Assembly (NCBI RefSeq): GCF_009429125.1
Contig: NZ_CP045529.1
Span: 3,162,001-3,226,000, forward strand
DNA from: Luteimicrobium xylanilyticum
Lineage (GTDB): Bacteria; Actinomycetota; Actinomycetes; Actinomycetales; Cellulomonadaceae
Reading direction: 5' to 3'
Length of the DNA stretch: 64,000 nucleotides
This document shows positions 30,892 to 38,740 of the stretch, piece by piece (within the stretch, counting starts at the first letter, position 1; every line of letters begins with the position of its first letter). The notes beneath the pieces were generated by a model, which saw only the letters and a list, made by a program, of their open reading frames with translations, searched no databases and was not told the origin of the DNA. Position numbers and translations under genes: made by a program.

Positions 30892-30907
30892 GTAACCGAT
30901 CCGTGAT
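30892..30907 (+). promoter_or_regulatory. GTNAY-N6-GTNAY box before the rpfB-like gene
   Basis: GTAAC (30892-30896) and GTGAT (30903-30907) form a direct repeat with an 11-bp period, about 120 bp before the start codon. This resembles binding sites of the response regulator MtrA, which is known to control rpf genes in other actinobacteria. Confidence 0.45.
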
Positions 30908-31009
30908 CTACTACGAAACCCCTGTGCGGACTTGTGTCCGGTATTACCGGAAACTTATCCACGGCAGTGGGAATTCGCGGAGAAAACGGCGGGAGACGGT
31001 CACGGCCGG

Positions 31010-31960
31010 TCAGTACCAGCCGTAGTGGTGCGAATGGGACAGTGCACCACAAGGCGTGTGGTATCGGCCCTTGATGTAGCCGAGGCCCCACGTGATCTGG
31101 GTCTTCGCGTTCGTGCGCCAGCCCGGGCCGGCGCTCGCCATCTTGCGGCCCGGAAGGGCCTGCGGGATGCCGTGCGCACCGCTGCTCGCGTTGTGCGCCG
31201 ACACCCGCCAGCCCGACTCGCGATTCCACAGCGAGACGAGGCACTGGTACTGGCGGCTGCTCCAGTGCTTGCGACGGACGAGGTCCTTCGCGATCGCCTT
31301 CGAGTACCCGACGGTGGCGTGCTTGGGGCTCTTGCGGGTGCCCTTGACCACGACCTTCGTGACCATCGTCGAGTGCTTCTTCAGCACCTTGCGAGCCGTG
31401 ACCTTGCCGTCGACGCGCGTCACGCGGGTGACCGTGGTGCGGGTGCCCGCGTGGCCCTTGCGCTTCACGTAGGAGCCGAGGACCTTGTAGCGCTTGTGGC
31501 TCTTGACGACCTTCGTCGTGCGCTTGGCGTGCTTCTTCGTCGTGACCTTGCCGACCGTCACGCGCTGGACGGTCACGGTCGCCGCGACGCCGGCACGCTT
31601 GTCGGCGGCGCTCGCCGGGCCGAGCCGCAGGCGGTCGTTGCCGTCCGGGCTCACCTTCTTGGCGGAGAGGAGCGCGCCGACGGTCGTCGGCGCGGTCGTC
31701 ACGAGGTTCCGCTTCCAGCTCTTCGCGACGAGGCGGACCGTCGTGCCGGCGGGCAGCCGGGTGGCGCGGTGCGCCGTGGTGGTCTTGGTGACCGCACCGG
31801 CGACGGGCGCGGCGGCCGTCGCCGCGCCCGCGGTCGTCGGGGCGAGCGCGACGCTGCCGGTGACGCCGACGCTCGTGAGCGTCAGGGCGACGAGGCCGGA
31901 CATCAGCGCGCGGCGGGGGCGACGGCGCGGGGCCGCGCGGTCCAGGGGGCTCGGGGCCAT
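31010..31960 (-). CDS. rpf-like G5 protein with APF C-terminal-like transglycosylase domain
   Basis: A 316-residue secreted protein with a signal peptide (LMSGLVALTLTSVGVTGSVALAP then TAGA), a Lys/Thr-rich middle with one DUF348-like unit (about 70-140) and a G5-like domain (about 140-225), and a C-terminal lysozyme-like domain with YQCLVSLWNRESGWRVSAHN, GIPQALPGRKMAS and NAKTQITWGLGYIKGRY, ending in GWY. This C-terminus is the 'aggregation-promoting factor C-terminal-like' fold and differs from the Rpf domain next door; the Glu of NRESGW is the likely acid. Start ATG 31960 has GAGGA upstream. A paralogue of the two genes that follow. Confidence 0.88.
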   Translation of the reverse strand: MAPSPLDRAAPRRRPRRALMSGLVALTLTSVGVTGSVALAPTTAGAATAAAPVAGAVTKTTTAHRATRLPAGTTVRLVAKSWKRNLVTTAPTTVGALLSAKKVSPDGNDRLRLGPASAADKRAGVAATVTVQRVTVGKVTTKKHAKRTTKVVKSHKRYKVLGSYVKRKGHAGTRTTVTRVTRVDGKVTARKVLKKHSTMVTKVVVKGTRKSPKHATVGYSKAIAKDLVRRKHWSSRQYQCLVSLWNRESGWRVSAHNASSGAHGIPQALPGRKMASAGPGWRTNAKTQITWGLGYIKGRYHTPCGALSHSHHYGWY

Positions 31961-32042
31961 GGGAAGAGTCCTCAGGTCGTGCCGCACGGCCCTCCCGGAC
32001 CCGGCGCGGGGCCGGCGGAGAGGACCGAGGAAAAGTGCGGTC

Positions 32043-32058
32043 GTGATCGTTTCGTGAT
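32043..32058 (+). promoter_or_regulatory. GTNAY-N6-GTNAY box before gene 31010-31960
   Basis: GTGAT (32043-32047) and GTGAT (32054-32058) repeat with an 11-bp period, 83 bp before the start codon. The same architecture as the boxes at 30892 and 35692. Confidence 0.45.
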
Positions 32059-32102
32059 AGCGCGAAAAGCGCGCTCTCGTTGCCCGACAGGGCGGACGGC
32101 GG

Positions 32103-32138
32103 CCGCGCGCCGGCATTTCGAGAAATGCCGGCGCGCGG
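32103..32138. terminator. 16-bp hairpin between two rpf-like genes
   Basis: CCGCGCGCCGGCATTT (32103-32118) pairs perfectly with 32123-32138 around the loop CGAG. It lies 50 bp past the stop of the upstream paralogue, so the paralogues are probably separate transcription units. Confidence 0.75.
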
Positions 32139-32188
32139 CGGCGGTCAGGTGCGGGACGGCTTCGCCGGCGCCCCGCCCTGTGTGCCGG

Positions 32189-33265
32189 TCAGTACCAGCC
32201 GGTCGCCTGGGAGTGACCCCAGGCACCGCACGGGGTGCCGTACGAGCCGGCGATGTAGTTCAGACCCCAGGTGATCTGGGTCTTGGCGTTCGTGCGGTAG
32301 TCGGCGCCGGCCGAGGCCATCTTCGACGCGGGCAGCGACTGCGGGATGCCGTAGGCGCCGCTCGACGCGTTGGTCGCCGTGACGCTCCAGCCGGACTCGC
32401 GGTTCCAGAGGTTCACGAGGCACTGGAACTGGTCGCTGCCCCAGCCGCGGGCCGAGACCATCGCCGCGGCGATCGCCTTGGCCCCCGAGGGGCCGGCCGG
32501 CTTCGGGTCGGCCTTGGTGCCCTTGACGAGGATCGCGTCCACCGCGGTGTCCGTCGTCTTGAGCGTCTTGCGGTCGGTGACCTTGCCGTCGACCGTCGTC
32601 ACGCGCTGCACGGTGGTCTTCACGCCGTTCTTTCCGGCGCGCGTGACCTTGGTCCCGGCCGACGCGAGCCGCGACGAGTCCTTCTTGACGACCGTCCCGG
32701 CCTTGGAGGCCGTCTTCGTGGTCTTGTTCGCGACCTGCACCTTGTGCACGGTCACCGTCGCGACCACGCCCGCCTTCTTGTCGGCCGCGGCCGGGGGCGT
32801 CAGGACGATCTGGTCGTTCGAGTCAGGACGCACGTCGTGCGCGGCGAGCACCTTGCCGACGGTCGTCGGCGTGGTACCCGTGGCCGTCGTCGTGCGGACC
32901 TTCCACGACGTCGCGACGACGTGGATCGTCCCGGTCGGCAGGGTGGTCGACGTCTTGACGCTCTTCTTGGCGCTGATCGGGGTCCCGGTCAGCGGGGCGC
33001 GGCCGTTCGTGAGGTCGCGGCTCGCGTGCTGGCCGCGGTCGAGGGCGGTGGTGGAGCTGGGCGACGCGGCGGCCGCGTCGGCGGCGGTGCTGCCGAGGCT
33101 CGAGGCCTGGGCGACCGCGATGCCGCCGACGACGGCGAGGCCGCCGACCGTGGCGCCGATGCCCATGAGGCGGCGGCGAAGGCGGCGCGCGTGCTCGGCG
33201 CGGTGTCGCGCGGCGCGGGTGTCGAGGGTGCTGGTGGGCTCGGAGTGCGGGCGAGGCGAAGTCAT
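32189..33265 (-). CDS. rpf-like G5 protein with APF C-terminal-like transglycosylase domain
   Basis: A 358-residue paralogue of the gene before it. It has a cytoplasmic Arg-rich start, a membrane segment or signal (IGATVGGLAVVGGIAVAQAS), a DUF348-like unit (about 105-165, ending VATVTVHKVQVAN), a G5 domain (about 170-260) and the C-terminal domain with FQCLVNLWNRESGWSVTATN, GIPQSLPASKMAS and TQITWGLNYIAGSYG, ending GWY. The ATG has AAGGA upstream. Probably a peptidoglycan hydrolase at the cell surface; the assignment rests on the shared fold and the neighbouring rpf genes. Confidence 0.88.
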   Translation of the reverse strand: MTSPRPHSEPTSTLDTRAARHRAEHARRLRRRLMGIGATVGGLAVVGGIAVAQASSLGSTAADAAAASPSSTTALDRGQHASRDLTNGRAPLTGTPISAKKSVKTSTTLPTGTIHVVATSWKVRTTTATGTTPTTVGKVLAAHDVRPDSNDQIVLTPPAAADKKAGVVATVTVHKVQVANKTTKTASKAGTVVKKDSSRLASAGTKVTRAGKNGVKTTVQRVTTVDGKVTDRKTLKTTDTAVDAILVKGTKADPKPAGPSGAKAIAAAMVSARGWGSDQFQCLVNLWNRESGWSVTATNASSGAYGIPQSLPASKMASAGADYRTNAKTQITWGLNYIAGSYGTPCGAWGHSQATGWY

Positions 33266-33600
33266 GCAGATCCTTGCTGGTGCCATCCGGGCACGACGGG
33301 CGGTGAGGCGTGACAGCGCTCCCAGCCAAGGGCCCCCGAGGCGTGACGGGACGCGACGCGCCGCGAGGCTGCGCCGGACCCGGGACGAGCTCCAGGGCAC
33401 GGTTCGGGCGACGCCCGTAGCGTCGCCCGGTGGCTCCGTCCGCCGATCCGGCGGTTCGAGAGCAAGACGCTAGGCGGCGCTCGGGCGCCTACCAAACCGC
33501 CGGTGCGAGGTGTGCGAGGTCGCGCCCGGTTCATCCGTAACGGAAGCCGAGATCTTCACCGGGCGAGCACAGGCCGTCCGAGGGACCGTCCAAACTGGGA
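33266..33600. other. leader region of gene 32189-33265, no gene
   Basis: About 335 bp without a coding frame. TGACAGCGCTCCCA at 33311-33324 matches the CebR-type palindrome at 12 of 14 positions, 46 bp before the start codon. CCGTAACGG near 33537 gives a single GTAAC half-site but no second half 11 bp away. I looked for a ydaO (c-di-AMP) riboswitch, known before other rpf genes, and could not match its conserved parts. Confidence 0.4.
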
Positions 33601-33635
33601 CGACTGTCCAACTGGACGAGCGACCTGGACAGTCG
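33601..33635. terminator. hairpin after gene 33652-35580
   Basis: CGACTGTCCA (33601-33610) and TGGACAGTCG (33626-33635) are perfectly complementary with a 15-nt loop, 17 bp past the stop codon of the upstream gene on the minus strand. Confidence 0.5.
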
Positions 33636-33651
33636 CCCTACGTCGTCCGGA

Positions 33652-35580
33652 TCAGTACCAGCCCGACGCCTGCGAGTGCGCCCACGCGCCGCACGGCGTG
33701 CCGTACCGGCCCGCGATGTAGTTCAGGCCCCACGTGATCTGGGTCTTGGCGTTCGTCCGCCAGTCCGACCCGGCGCTCGCCATCTTCGAGCCCGGGAGCG
33801 CCTGCGGGATGCCGTACGCACCGCTCGGGTTCGCCGCGTTCACGCGCCAGCCCGACTCGCGGTTCCACAGCGACACGAGGCACGAGAACTGCGACGAGTC
33901 CCAGCCCCGGTCGGCGACCATCGCCTTCGCGATGGCCTGCGCCGAGCCCGGCGAGACCACGACCGTCGCCGGGTCCGGCACGTCCATCGTCCCGACCAGG
34001 ACGACCTCGTCGACCGGCTCCGCGGTGACCTTCTTGCTGAGCAGCGTGCGCGAGACCTCGACGCCGCCCTTCGTCGCGACCTTGTACGTGCTCTCGATCG
34101 TGCCCACCCGGCCGGCGGTCTTGACGACCTTCTGCCCCTTGGGGAGCGAGGAGTCCTCGACCTGCTTCGAGTCGTAGGCGATCACCTGGGTGACGTGCGA
34201 CGTCGCGGACTTCCCGCGGTTCACCACGACCACCATGCCGTCGACGGCGGCCGCATCCGCGGGCGCGGACGTCGTGTCCTTCGACCCCAGCTCGACGCCC
34301 GCGGCGGAGAGCACCTCGCCGACCGTCGACGCCGTCGTCGTCACCGGGACGTCCTGGCCGTCGACCAGCACGTGCACCGACTTGGTCGTGGAGATCCGCA
34401 GCGGCTGGCGGCCCAGCGCCTCCGAACGGGACGCCGTCGAGACGGCCCCGTCCGCGCGGTCGCCGAGCGCGTCCATCAGCTCGCCGACCGTGGACGCGGT
34501 CGTCGTGACGGTCTTCTGCTCGCCGTCGACCTCGATCTGCACCTGGCGGCTCGTCTTCACGACGATCTGGTCGACGCCGCGCGCCGGCGCGGACAGCGCG
34601 GGCTCCACGACGTCCCCGGCCTTGACCGCGACGTGCTGCTGCTTGAGGACGTCGCCGACCGTCCACCCGTACGCGTCGACGCTGCGTGTGTTCCCGTCGA
34701 CGTCGAGGTCGAGGTGCCGGTGGTAGACGGTGAACGCGCCGGTCGTGCCGACGACGGCCGCCAGGACCATCGCCTGCGCGCCCCAGCGCACGTGCCGGCT
34801 CGGGCCGTGGCTGCGCTCGCGGGTGCGGGTCCGTTGCGACCGCGTCTGCGCGCGGAACAGCGCAGGGTGGGCGTCGGCGGTGTGTCGCACCTCCGCGTCG
34901 ACGGCGAGCTCGACGTCCGGGGCCGGCGGCGGCGGCGGTGCGGTCGGGGCCGCGCCCGCCGCCCACGGCAGCGTGACCCGCGGCGCGACCGTCGACTCGA
35001 CGATCGGGGCCTCGGCGCGCAACGCGGCGGCCGTCGTCGAGACTGCCGGCACGACCGGGACCGGACCCGACGGCGTATCGATCATCGGCATCGGGCCCGA
35101 CGGCGCCTCGGCGATCGGGACGGCCCCCGACGGCGTCTGCAGCATGCCCCACGGAGGCGGAGGCACCGGCGGCGTGGAGGCCGCTGCCGGCGCCGGGAAC
35201 GTGCGGCGCGACCACGCCCCCGCGAGCCGCGGGACGTCGACGTCGCGGGCCCCGCGGTGGGCGACGTCGTCGGCCCGGTGCGGGCGCGTCGACGCGGGGC
35301 GGGCCGGGCCGGGCAGCGGGGACGGCGCGGGGCGTGTGCTCGCGTGCCGTCCCGCCGTGACGTCCCGGGCGCGCGTCGGCGGGCCGGCGTGCAGCGATCC
35401 CGTCGAGCGCGACGGGTCCGGGGCGCCGCCGACGGGGGCGAAGTGGAGCTCGCGTCGCAGCACGGTCTCCGGCGCCGGGTGGTTCGCGGCCTGCTCCCGG
35501 CTCAGCTCGCGGGCGCGCTCCTCGCGCTCGCGTGCCTCGCGCAGCTCACGGCGCGTCGGAAAGACCCGGGTCGCGGGCAT
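33652..35580 (-). CDS. large rpf-like protein: Pro-rich cytoplasmic region, DUF348 repeats, G5, APF-like domain
   Basis: The longest of the four paralogues (642 residues). A long Pro/Ala/Arg-rich N-terminus (about 280 residues, with PSGPMPM/PSGPVPV-like repeats) precedes one membrane segment (AQAMVLAAVVGTTGAFTVYH). Outside come three DUF348 ubiquitin-like units (HLDLDVDGNTRSV, QVQIEVDGEQKTV, SVHVLVDGQDVPV), a G5 domain (about 480-560) and the lysozyme-like end with FSCLVSLWNRESGWRVNAAN and GIPQALPGSKMAS, finishing GWY. ATG 35580 is chosen; earlier GTG/TTG codons up to 35628 are possible. The intracellular tail is unusual for this family and could be an interaction region. Confidence 0.85.
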   Translation of the reverse strand: MPATRVFPTRRELREAREREERARELSREQAANHPAPETVLRRELHFAPVGGAPDPSRSTGSLHAGPPTRARDVTAGRHASTRPAPSPLPGPARPASTRPHRADDVAHRGARDVDVPRLAGAWSRRTFPAPAAASTPPVPPPPWGMLQTPSGAVPIAEAPSGPMPMIDTPSGPVPVVPAVSTTAAALRAEAPIVESTVAPRVTLPWAAGAAPTAPPPPPAPDVELAVDAEVRHTADAHPALFRAQTRSQRTRTRERSHGPSRHVRWGAQAMVLAAVVGTTGAFTVYHRHLDLDVDGNTRSVDAYGWTVGDVLKQQHVAVKAGDVVEPALSAPARGVDQIVVKTSRQVQIEVDGEQKTVTTTASTVGELMDALGDRADGAVSTASRSEALGRQPLRISTTKSVHVLVDGQDVPVTTTASTVGEVLSAAGVELGSKDTTSAPADAAAVDGMVVVVNRGKSATSHVTQVIAYDSKQVEDSSLPKGQKVVKTAGRVGTIESTYKVATKGGVEVSRTLLSKKVTAEPVDEVVLVGTMDVPDPATVVVSPGSAQAIAKAMVADRGWDSSQFSCLVSLWNRESGWRVNAANPSGAYGIPQALPGSKMASAGSDWRTNAKTQITWGLNYIAGRYGTPCGAWAHSQASGWY

Positions 35581-35691
35581 CTCGTCGATCACGCGTGATC
35601 CGATCGTCGGCGGGACAGGGCGGTCCAAGCAGGCACTTCGTCGTTCCCCCTGACCGTCGGCAGCCGTGCCCGCCGGTCGTTGGAGACGAAG

Positions 35692-35707
35692 ATAACGGAC
35701 GGGTCAC
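35692..35707 (-). promoter_or_regulatory. GTNAY-N6-GTNAY box before gene 33652-35580
   Basis: Read on the minus strand, GTGAC (35707-35703) and GTTAT (35696-35692) repeat with an 11-bp period, about 112 bp before the start codon. Compare the boxes at 30892 and 32043, which are on the opposite strand relative to their genes. Confidence 0.4.
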
Positions 35708-35749
35708 GGTATGCGTCAATCCACCGACCTCCTCGACCCGCCCGCACGC

Positions 35750-36745
35750 TCACCACGAGCCGTACACCTCGGCGGTGTTCCGGACGACCGCGGCGCAGAA
35801 TTCCGCCAGTTCCAGCCCCTTCACCTCGGCGGCCCGACGGACCGTGTGCGGCAGGAGGTAGGGCGCGTTCGGGCGTCCACGGAACGGATGGGGCGTGAGG
35901 TACGGGGCATCCGTCTCGACCAGGACGCGGTCGAGCGGCGTCACCGCGAGCGCCGCGCGCAGGGCGTCGTTGGCCCCGAAGGTCAGCGGCCCGGCGAACG
36001 ACAGGTACCAGCCGTGGTCCGCTGCGAGACGGGCCAGCGCGGCGTCGCCCGAGAAACAGTGGAAGACCGTTCGCTCGGGGGCGCCGTCGGCGAGCAGGAC
36101 CTCGACAACCTCGGCGTGGGCCTCCCGGTCGTGGATCTGGAGGGGCAGGCCGAGCTCCTTGGCGAGCGCGAGGTGCGCCCGGAACGACTCGCGCTGGACC
36201 CGCTCCCCCTGCGGCCCGGTGCGGAACAGGTCCATGCCGGTCTCGCCGATCGCGCGGATGCGAGGGTTGTCCCGGGCGGTGGCCGCGACCCGGGCGATCG
36301 CGTCGTCGAGCGGCACCTCGTGGCGCGGCTGCGGGTCCGGCTCGAGCCCGTCGGGGCCGACCTCCCGCACGCCCGCGTGCAAGACGGCCTCGTTGGGGTG
36401 GATCGCCACCGCGCCGACGAGCGCGTCGTGCTCGCGCACCGCCGCGTCCGTCCAGGTGACGGCGTCGAGGTCGCAGCCCACGGTCACCAGTCGGGGCACG
36501 CCGACCGCGGCCGCCCGGGCGAGGTGCTCGGCGACCGTCGGGACGTGCACGGGCTCGTGGACGTGCTCCGGGCCGTCGCCGTCCGGATACCACTCACCGC
36601 CCGGCTCGACCCCGCCGAGGACGTGGTGGATCGAGTCGAGGTGGGTGTGGTTGTCGACGACCGGGCCCGGGAGGGGCTCCGGGTCCGGCGGCCAGGCGTA
36701 CCGCTCCCTACGACGACGCTGTCGTTGCTCGCTCGACGGCGTCAC
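35750..36745 (-). CDS. tatD: TatD family metal-dependent hydrolase (DNase)
   Basis: A 331-residue TIM-barrel metallohydrolase. The ligands are in place: VVDNHTHLD at the N-terminus, AIGETGMDLF, LPLQIHDREAH, TVFHCFSGD and LVETDAPYLTPHPFRG. TatD enzymes are 3'-5' exonucleases or DNases. The GTG start lies 1 bp after the metG stop, as in the conserved metG-tatD-rpfB order. The 169 bp downstream of it separate it from the rpf-like genes and hold one GTNAY box. Confidence 0.95.
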   Translation of the reverse strand: MTPSSEQRQRRRRERYAWPPDPEPLPGPVVDNHTHLDSIHHVLGGVEPGGEWYPDGDGPEHVHEPVHVPTVAEHLARAAAVGVPRLVTVGCDLDAVTWTDAAVREHDALVGAVAIHPNEAVLHAGVREVGPDGLEPDPQPRHEVPLDDAIARVAATARDNPRIRAIGETGMDLFRTGPQGERVQRESFRAHLALAKELGLPLQIHDREAHAEVVEVLLADGAPERTVFHCFSGDAALARLAADHGWYLSFAGPLTFGANDALRAALAVTPLDRVLVETDAPYLTPHPFRGRPNAPYLLPHTVRRAAEVKGLELAEFCAAVVRNTAEVYGSW

Positions 36746-36746
36746 C

Positions 36747-38540
36747 TCAGGCCTTCTCGCGCAGCCGCTCGAGCTCCTCGTCGACGATCGAGTCGTCGAG
36801 CTTCGTGAAGATCGGCGCCGGCTTCGCGACCGGCGTCCCCGGCACGACGGCGCGCGGCTCCCACGTGAGCAGGTCGCCGCCCGTGTAGTCGCCGGTGATG
36901 ACCGGGTAGTGCCGGGAGTCGTCGTCGAGGTCCGTGACCTCCTCGATGCGCGGCAGCGGCGTGACCGTGCCCGACCCGCCGAACGTCTCGTGGACCTGCT
37001 GCGCCGAGTGCGGCAGGAACGGCGCGAGCAGCGTGTTGCAGTCGCTCACGGCCTGCGTCACCGTGTGCAGCACCGTCGCGAGCCGGTCCGGGTCGGACTT
37101 GAGCTTCCACGGCTCGGTGTCCGAGACGTACTTGTTGACGTCGCCGACGACGCGCATCGCCTCGCCGATCGCCGCGCGCTGGCGGTGCGTCTCCAGCAGG
37201 TTGCCGACCGTGCCGAACGCCGACGTCGTGGTCGCCAGGAGCGCCTCGTCGACCGGCTGCCGCTGGCCCGGCGTCGGGATCGCGCCGAAGTTCTTGTGCA
37301 CGAGGTTCGCCGTGCGGTTCACCAGGTTGCCCCAGCCCGCGACGAGCTCGTCGTTGGTGCGACGCAGGAAGTCCGCCCACGTGAAGTCCACGTCCTGGCT
37401 CTCCGGACCGGCCGCCGCCACGTAGTAGCGGAACGCGTCCGTCTCGTAGCGCGCCAGCATGTCGCGCACGTAGATGACGACGCCGCGCGAGGACGAGAAC
37501 TTCTGCCCCTCGACGTTGAGGAACTCGCTCGACACGACCTCCGTCGGCAGGTTCAGCTCCCCGTACGGGCCCGGAGCCCCACCCTTCGCACCCTTGCCCG
37601 CGTAGGCCAGCAGCTCCGCCGGCCAGATCTGCGAGTGGAACGTGATGTTGTCCTTGCCCATGAAGTAGTTCGACACCGTCGCCGGGTCGTCCCACCACGC
37701 GCGCCACGCCTCGGGGTCGCCCGACCGGCGCGCCCACTCGATCGACGCCGACAGGTAGCCGATGACCGCGTCGAACCACACGTACAGGCGCTTGTTCGGG
37801 TTGTCCTCCCAGCCCTCCAACGGAACCGGGATGCCCCAGTCGATGTCGCGTGTCATCGCGCGCGGGCGGACGTCGTCGAGCAGGTTGAGGGAGAACTTCA
37901 GGACGTTGGGGCGCCAGTTGGTGCGCGTGCGCAGCCACGCGTCGAGCGCGTCCACGAGCGCCGGCAGGTCGAGGAAGAAGTGGTTCGACTCCACGAACTT
38001 CGGGGTCTCGCCGTTGATCCGGCTCACCGGGTTGATGAGGTCGATCGGGTCGAGCTGGTTGCCGCAGTTGTCGCACTGGTCGCCGCGCGCGCCGTCGTAC
38101 CCGCAGATCGGGCACGTGCCCTCGATGAAGCGGTCCGGCAGCGTGCGGCCCGTCGACGGCGAGATCGCGCCCATCGACGTCTGCTCGACCATGTAGCCGT
38201 TCTTGTGGACGGTGCGGAACATCTCCTGCACGACGGCGTAGTGGTTGCGCGTCGTCGTCCGCGTGAACAGGTCGTACGACAGGCCCAGGTTCGCCAGGTC
38301 CTCGACGATCACCCGGTTGTAGCGGTCCGCGAGCTGCTGCGGGGTCACGCCCTCCTGCTCCGCCTGCACGAGGATCGGGGTCCCGTGCTCGTCCGTGCCC
38401 GACACCATGAGCACGTCGTGACCCGCCATCCGCATGTGCCGGGAGAAGACGTCCGACGGGACACCGAAACCAGCGACGTGACCGATGTGGCGCGGGCCGT
38501 TCGCGTACGGCCACGCCACGGCCGAGAGGATGTGGGTCAT
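36747..38540 (-). CDS. metG: methionyl-tRNA synthetase
   Basis: Charges tRNA-Met. A class I synthetase of 597 residues with HIGH at residues 18-21, a zinc knuckle of two CxxC pairs ([17 protein letters not shown], about 143-160) and the KMSKS-loop variant KFSSSRG near residue 350. It lacks the C-terminal dimerisation domain of the longer E. coli enzyme, as usual in actinobacteria. The ATG has AGGA upstream. First gene of a likely metG-tatD operon; the repeat array at 38583-38720 lies just upstream. Confidence 0.97.
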   Translation of the reverse strand: MTHILSAVAWPYANGPRHIGHVAGFGVPSDVFSRHMRMAGHDVLMVSGTDEHGTPILVQAEQEGVTPQQLADRYNRVIVEDLANLGLSYDLFTRTTTRNHYAVVQEMFRTVHKNGYMVEQTSMGAISPSTGRTLPDRFIEGTCPICGYDGARGDQCDNCGNQLDPIDLINPVSRINGETPKFVESNHFFLDLPALVDALDAWLRTRTNWRPNVLKFSLNLLDDVRPRAMTRDIDWGIPVPLEGWEDNPNKRLYVWFDAVIGYLSASIEWARRSGDPEAWRAWWDDPATVSNYFMGKDNITFHSQIWPAELLAYAGKGAKGGAPGPYGELNLPTEVVSSEFLNVEGQKFSSSRGVVIYVRDMLARYETDAFRYYVAAAGPESQDVDFTWADFLRRTNDELVAGWGNLVNRTANLVHKNFGAIPTPGQRQPVDEALLATTTSAFGTVGNLLETHRQRAAIGEAMRVVGDVNKYVSDTEPWKLKSDPDRLATVLHTVTQAVSDCNTLLAPFLPHSAQQVHETFGGSGTVTPLPRIEEVTDLDDDSRHYPVITGDYTGGDLLTWEPRAVVPGTPVAKPAPIFTKLDDSIVDEELERLREKA

Positions 38541-38582
38541 GGCGACATCCTAGGTGGGCGCCCGCCGACGGCGACGCCGCGT

Positions 38583-38720
38583 CCACCGAGTGCGACGTGC
38601 AGGCCCACCGAGTGTGACGTGCAGGCCCACCGAGTGTGACGTGCAGGCCCACCGAGTGCGACGCCGTCGCACTCGGCGAACCGGGCGTCGCACTCGGCGA
38701 GAGGGGCGTCGCACTCGGCG
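38583..38720. repeat. 22-bp tandem repeats followed by inverted 21-bp copies
   Basis: Four units with CCACCGAGTG(C/T)GACG start at 38583, 38605, 38627 and 38649 (22-bp period); then the inverted core GTCGCACTCGGCG starts at 38666, 38687 and 38708 (21-bp period). The core is the same as in the array at 4129-4455, with the same head-to-head layout. It fills the gap between the metG promoter and the end of the sugar dehydrogenase gene. Confidence 0.88.
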
Positions 38721-38740
38721 AACCGGGCGAGCCGGCTGGG

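Noticed and set aside
33266-33600. ydaO-type c-di-AMP riboswitch before an rpf-like gene
   Set aside because: Known before rpf genes elsewhere, but I could not match the conserved segments; a covariance-model search would decide.
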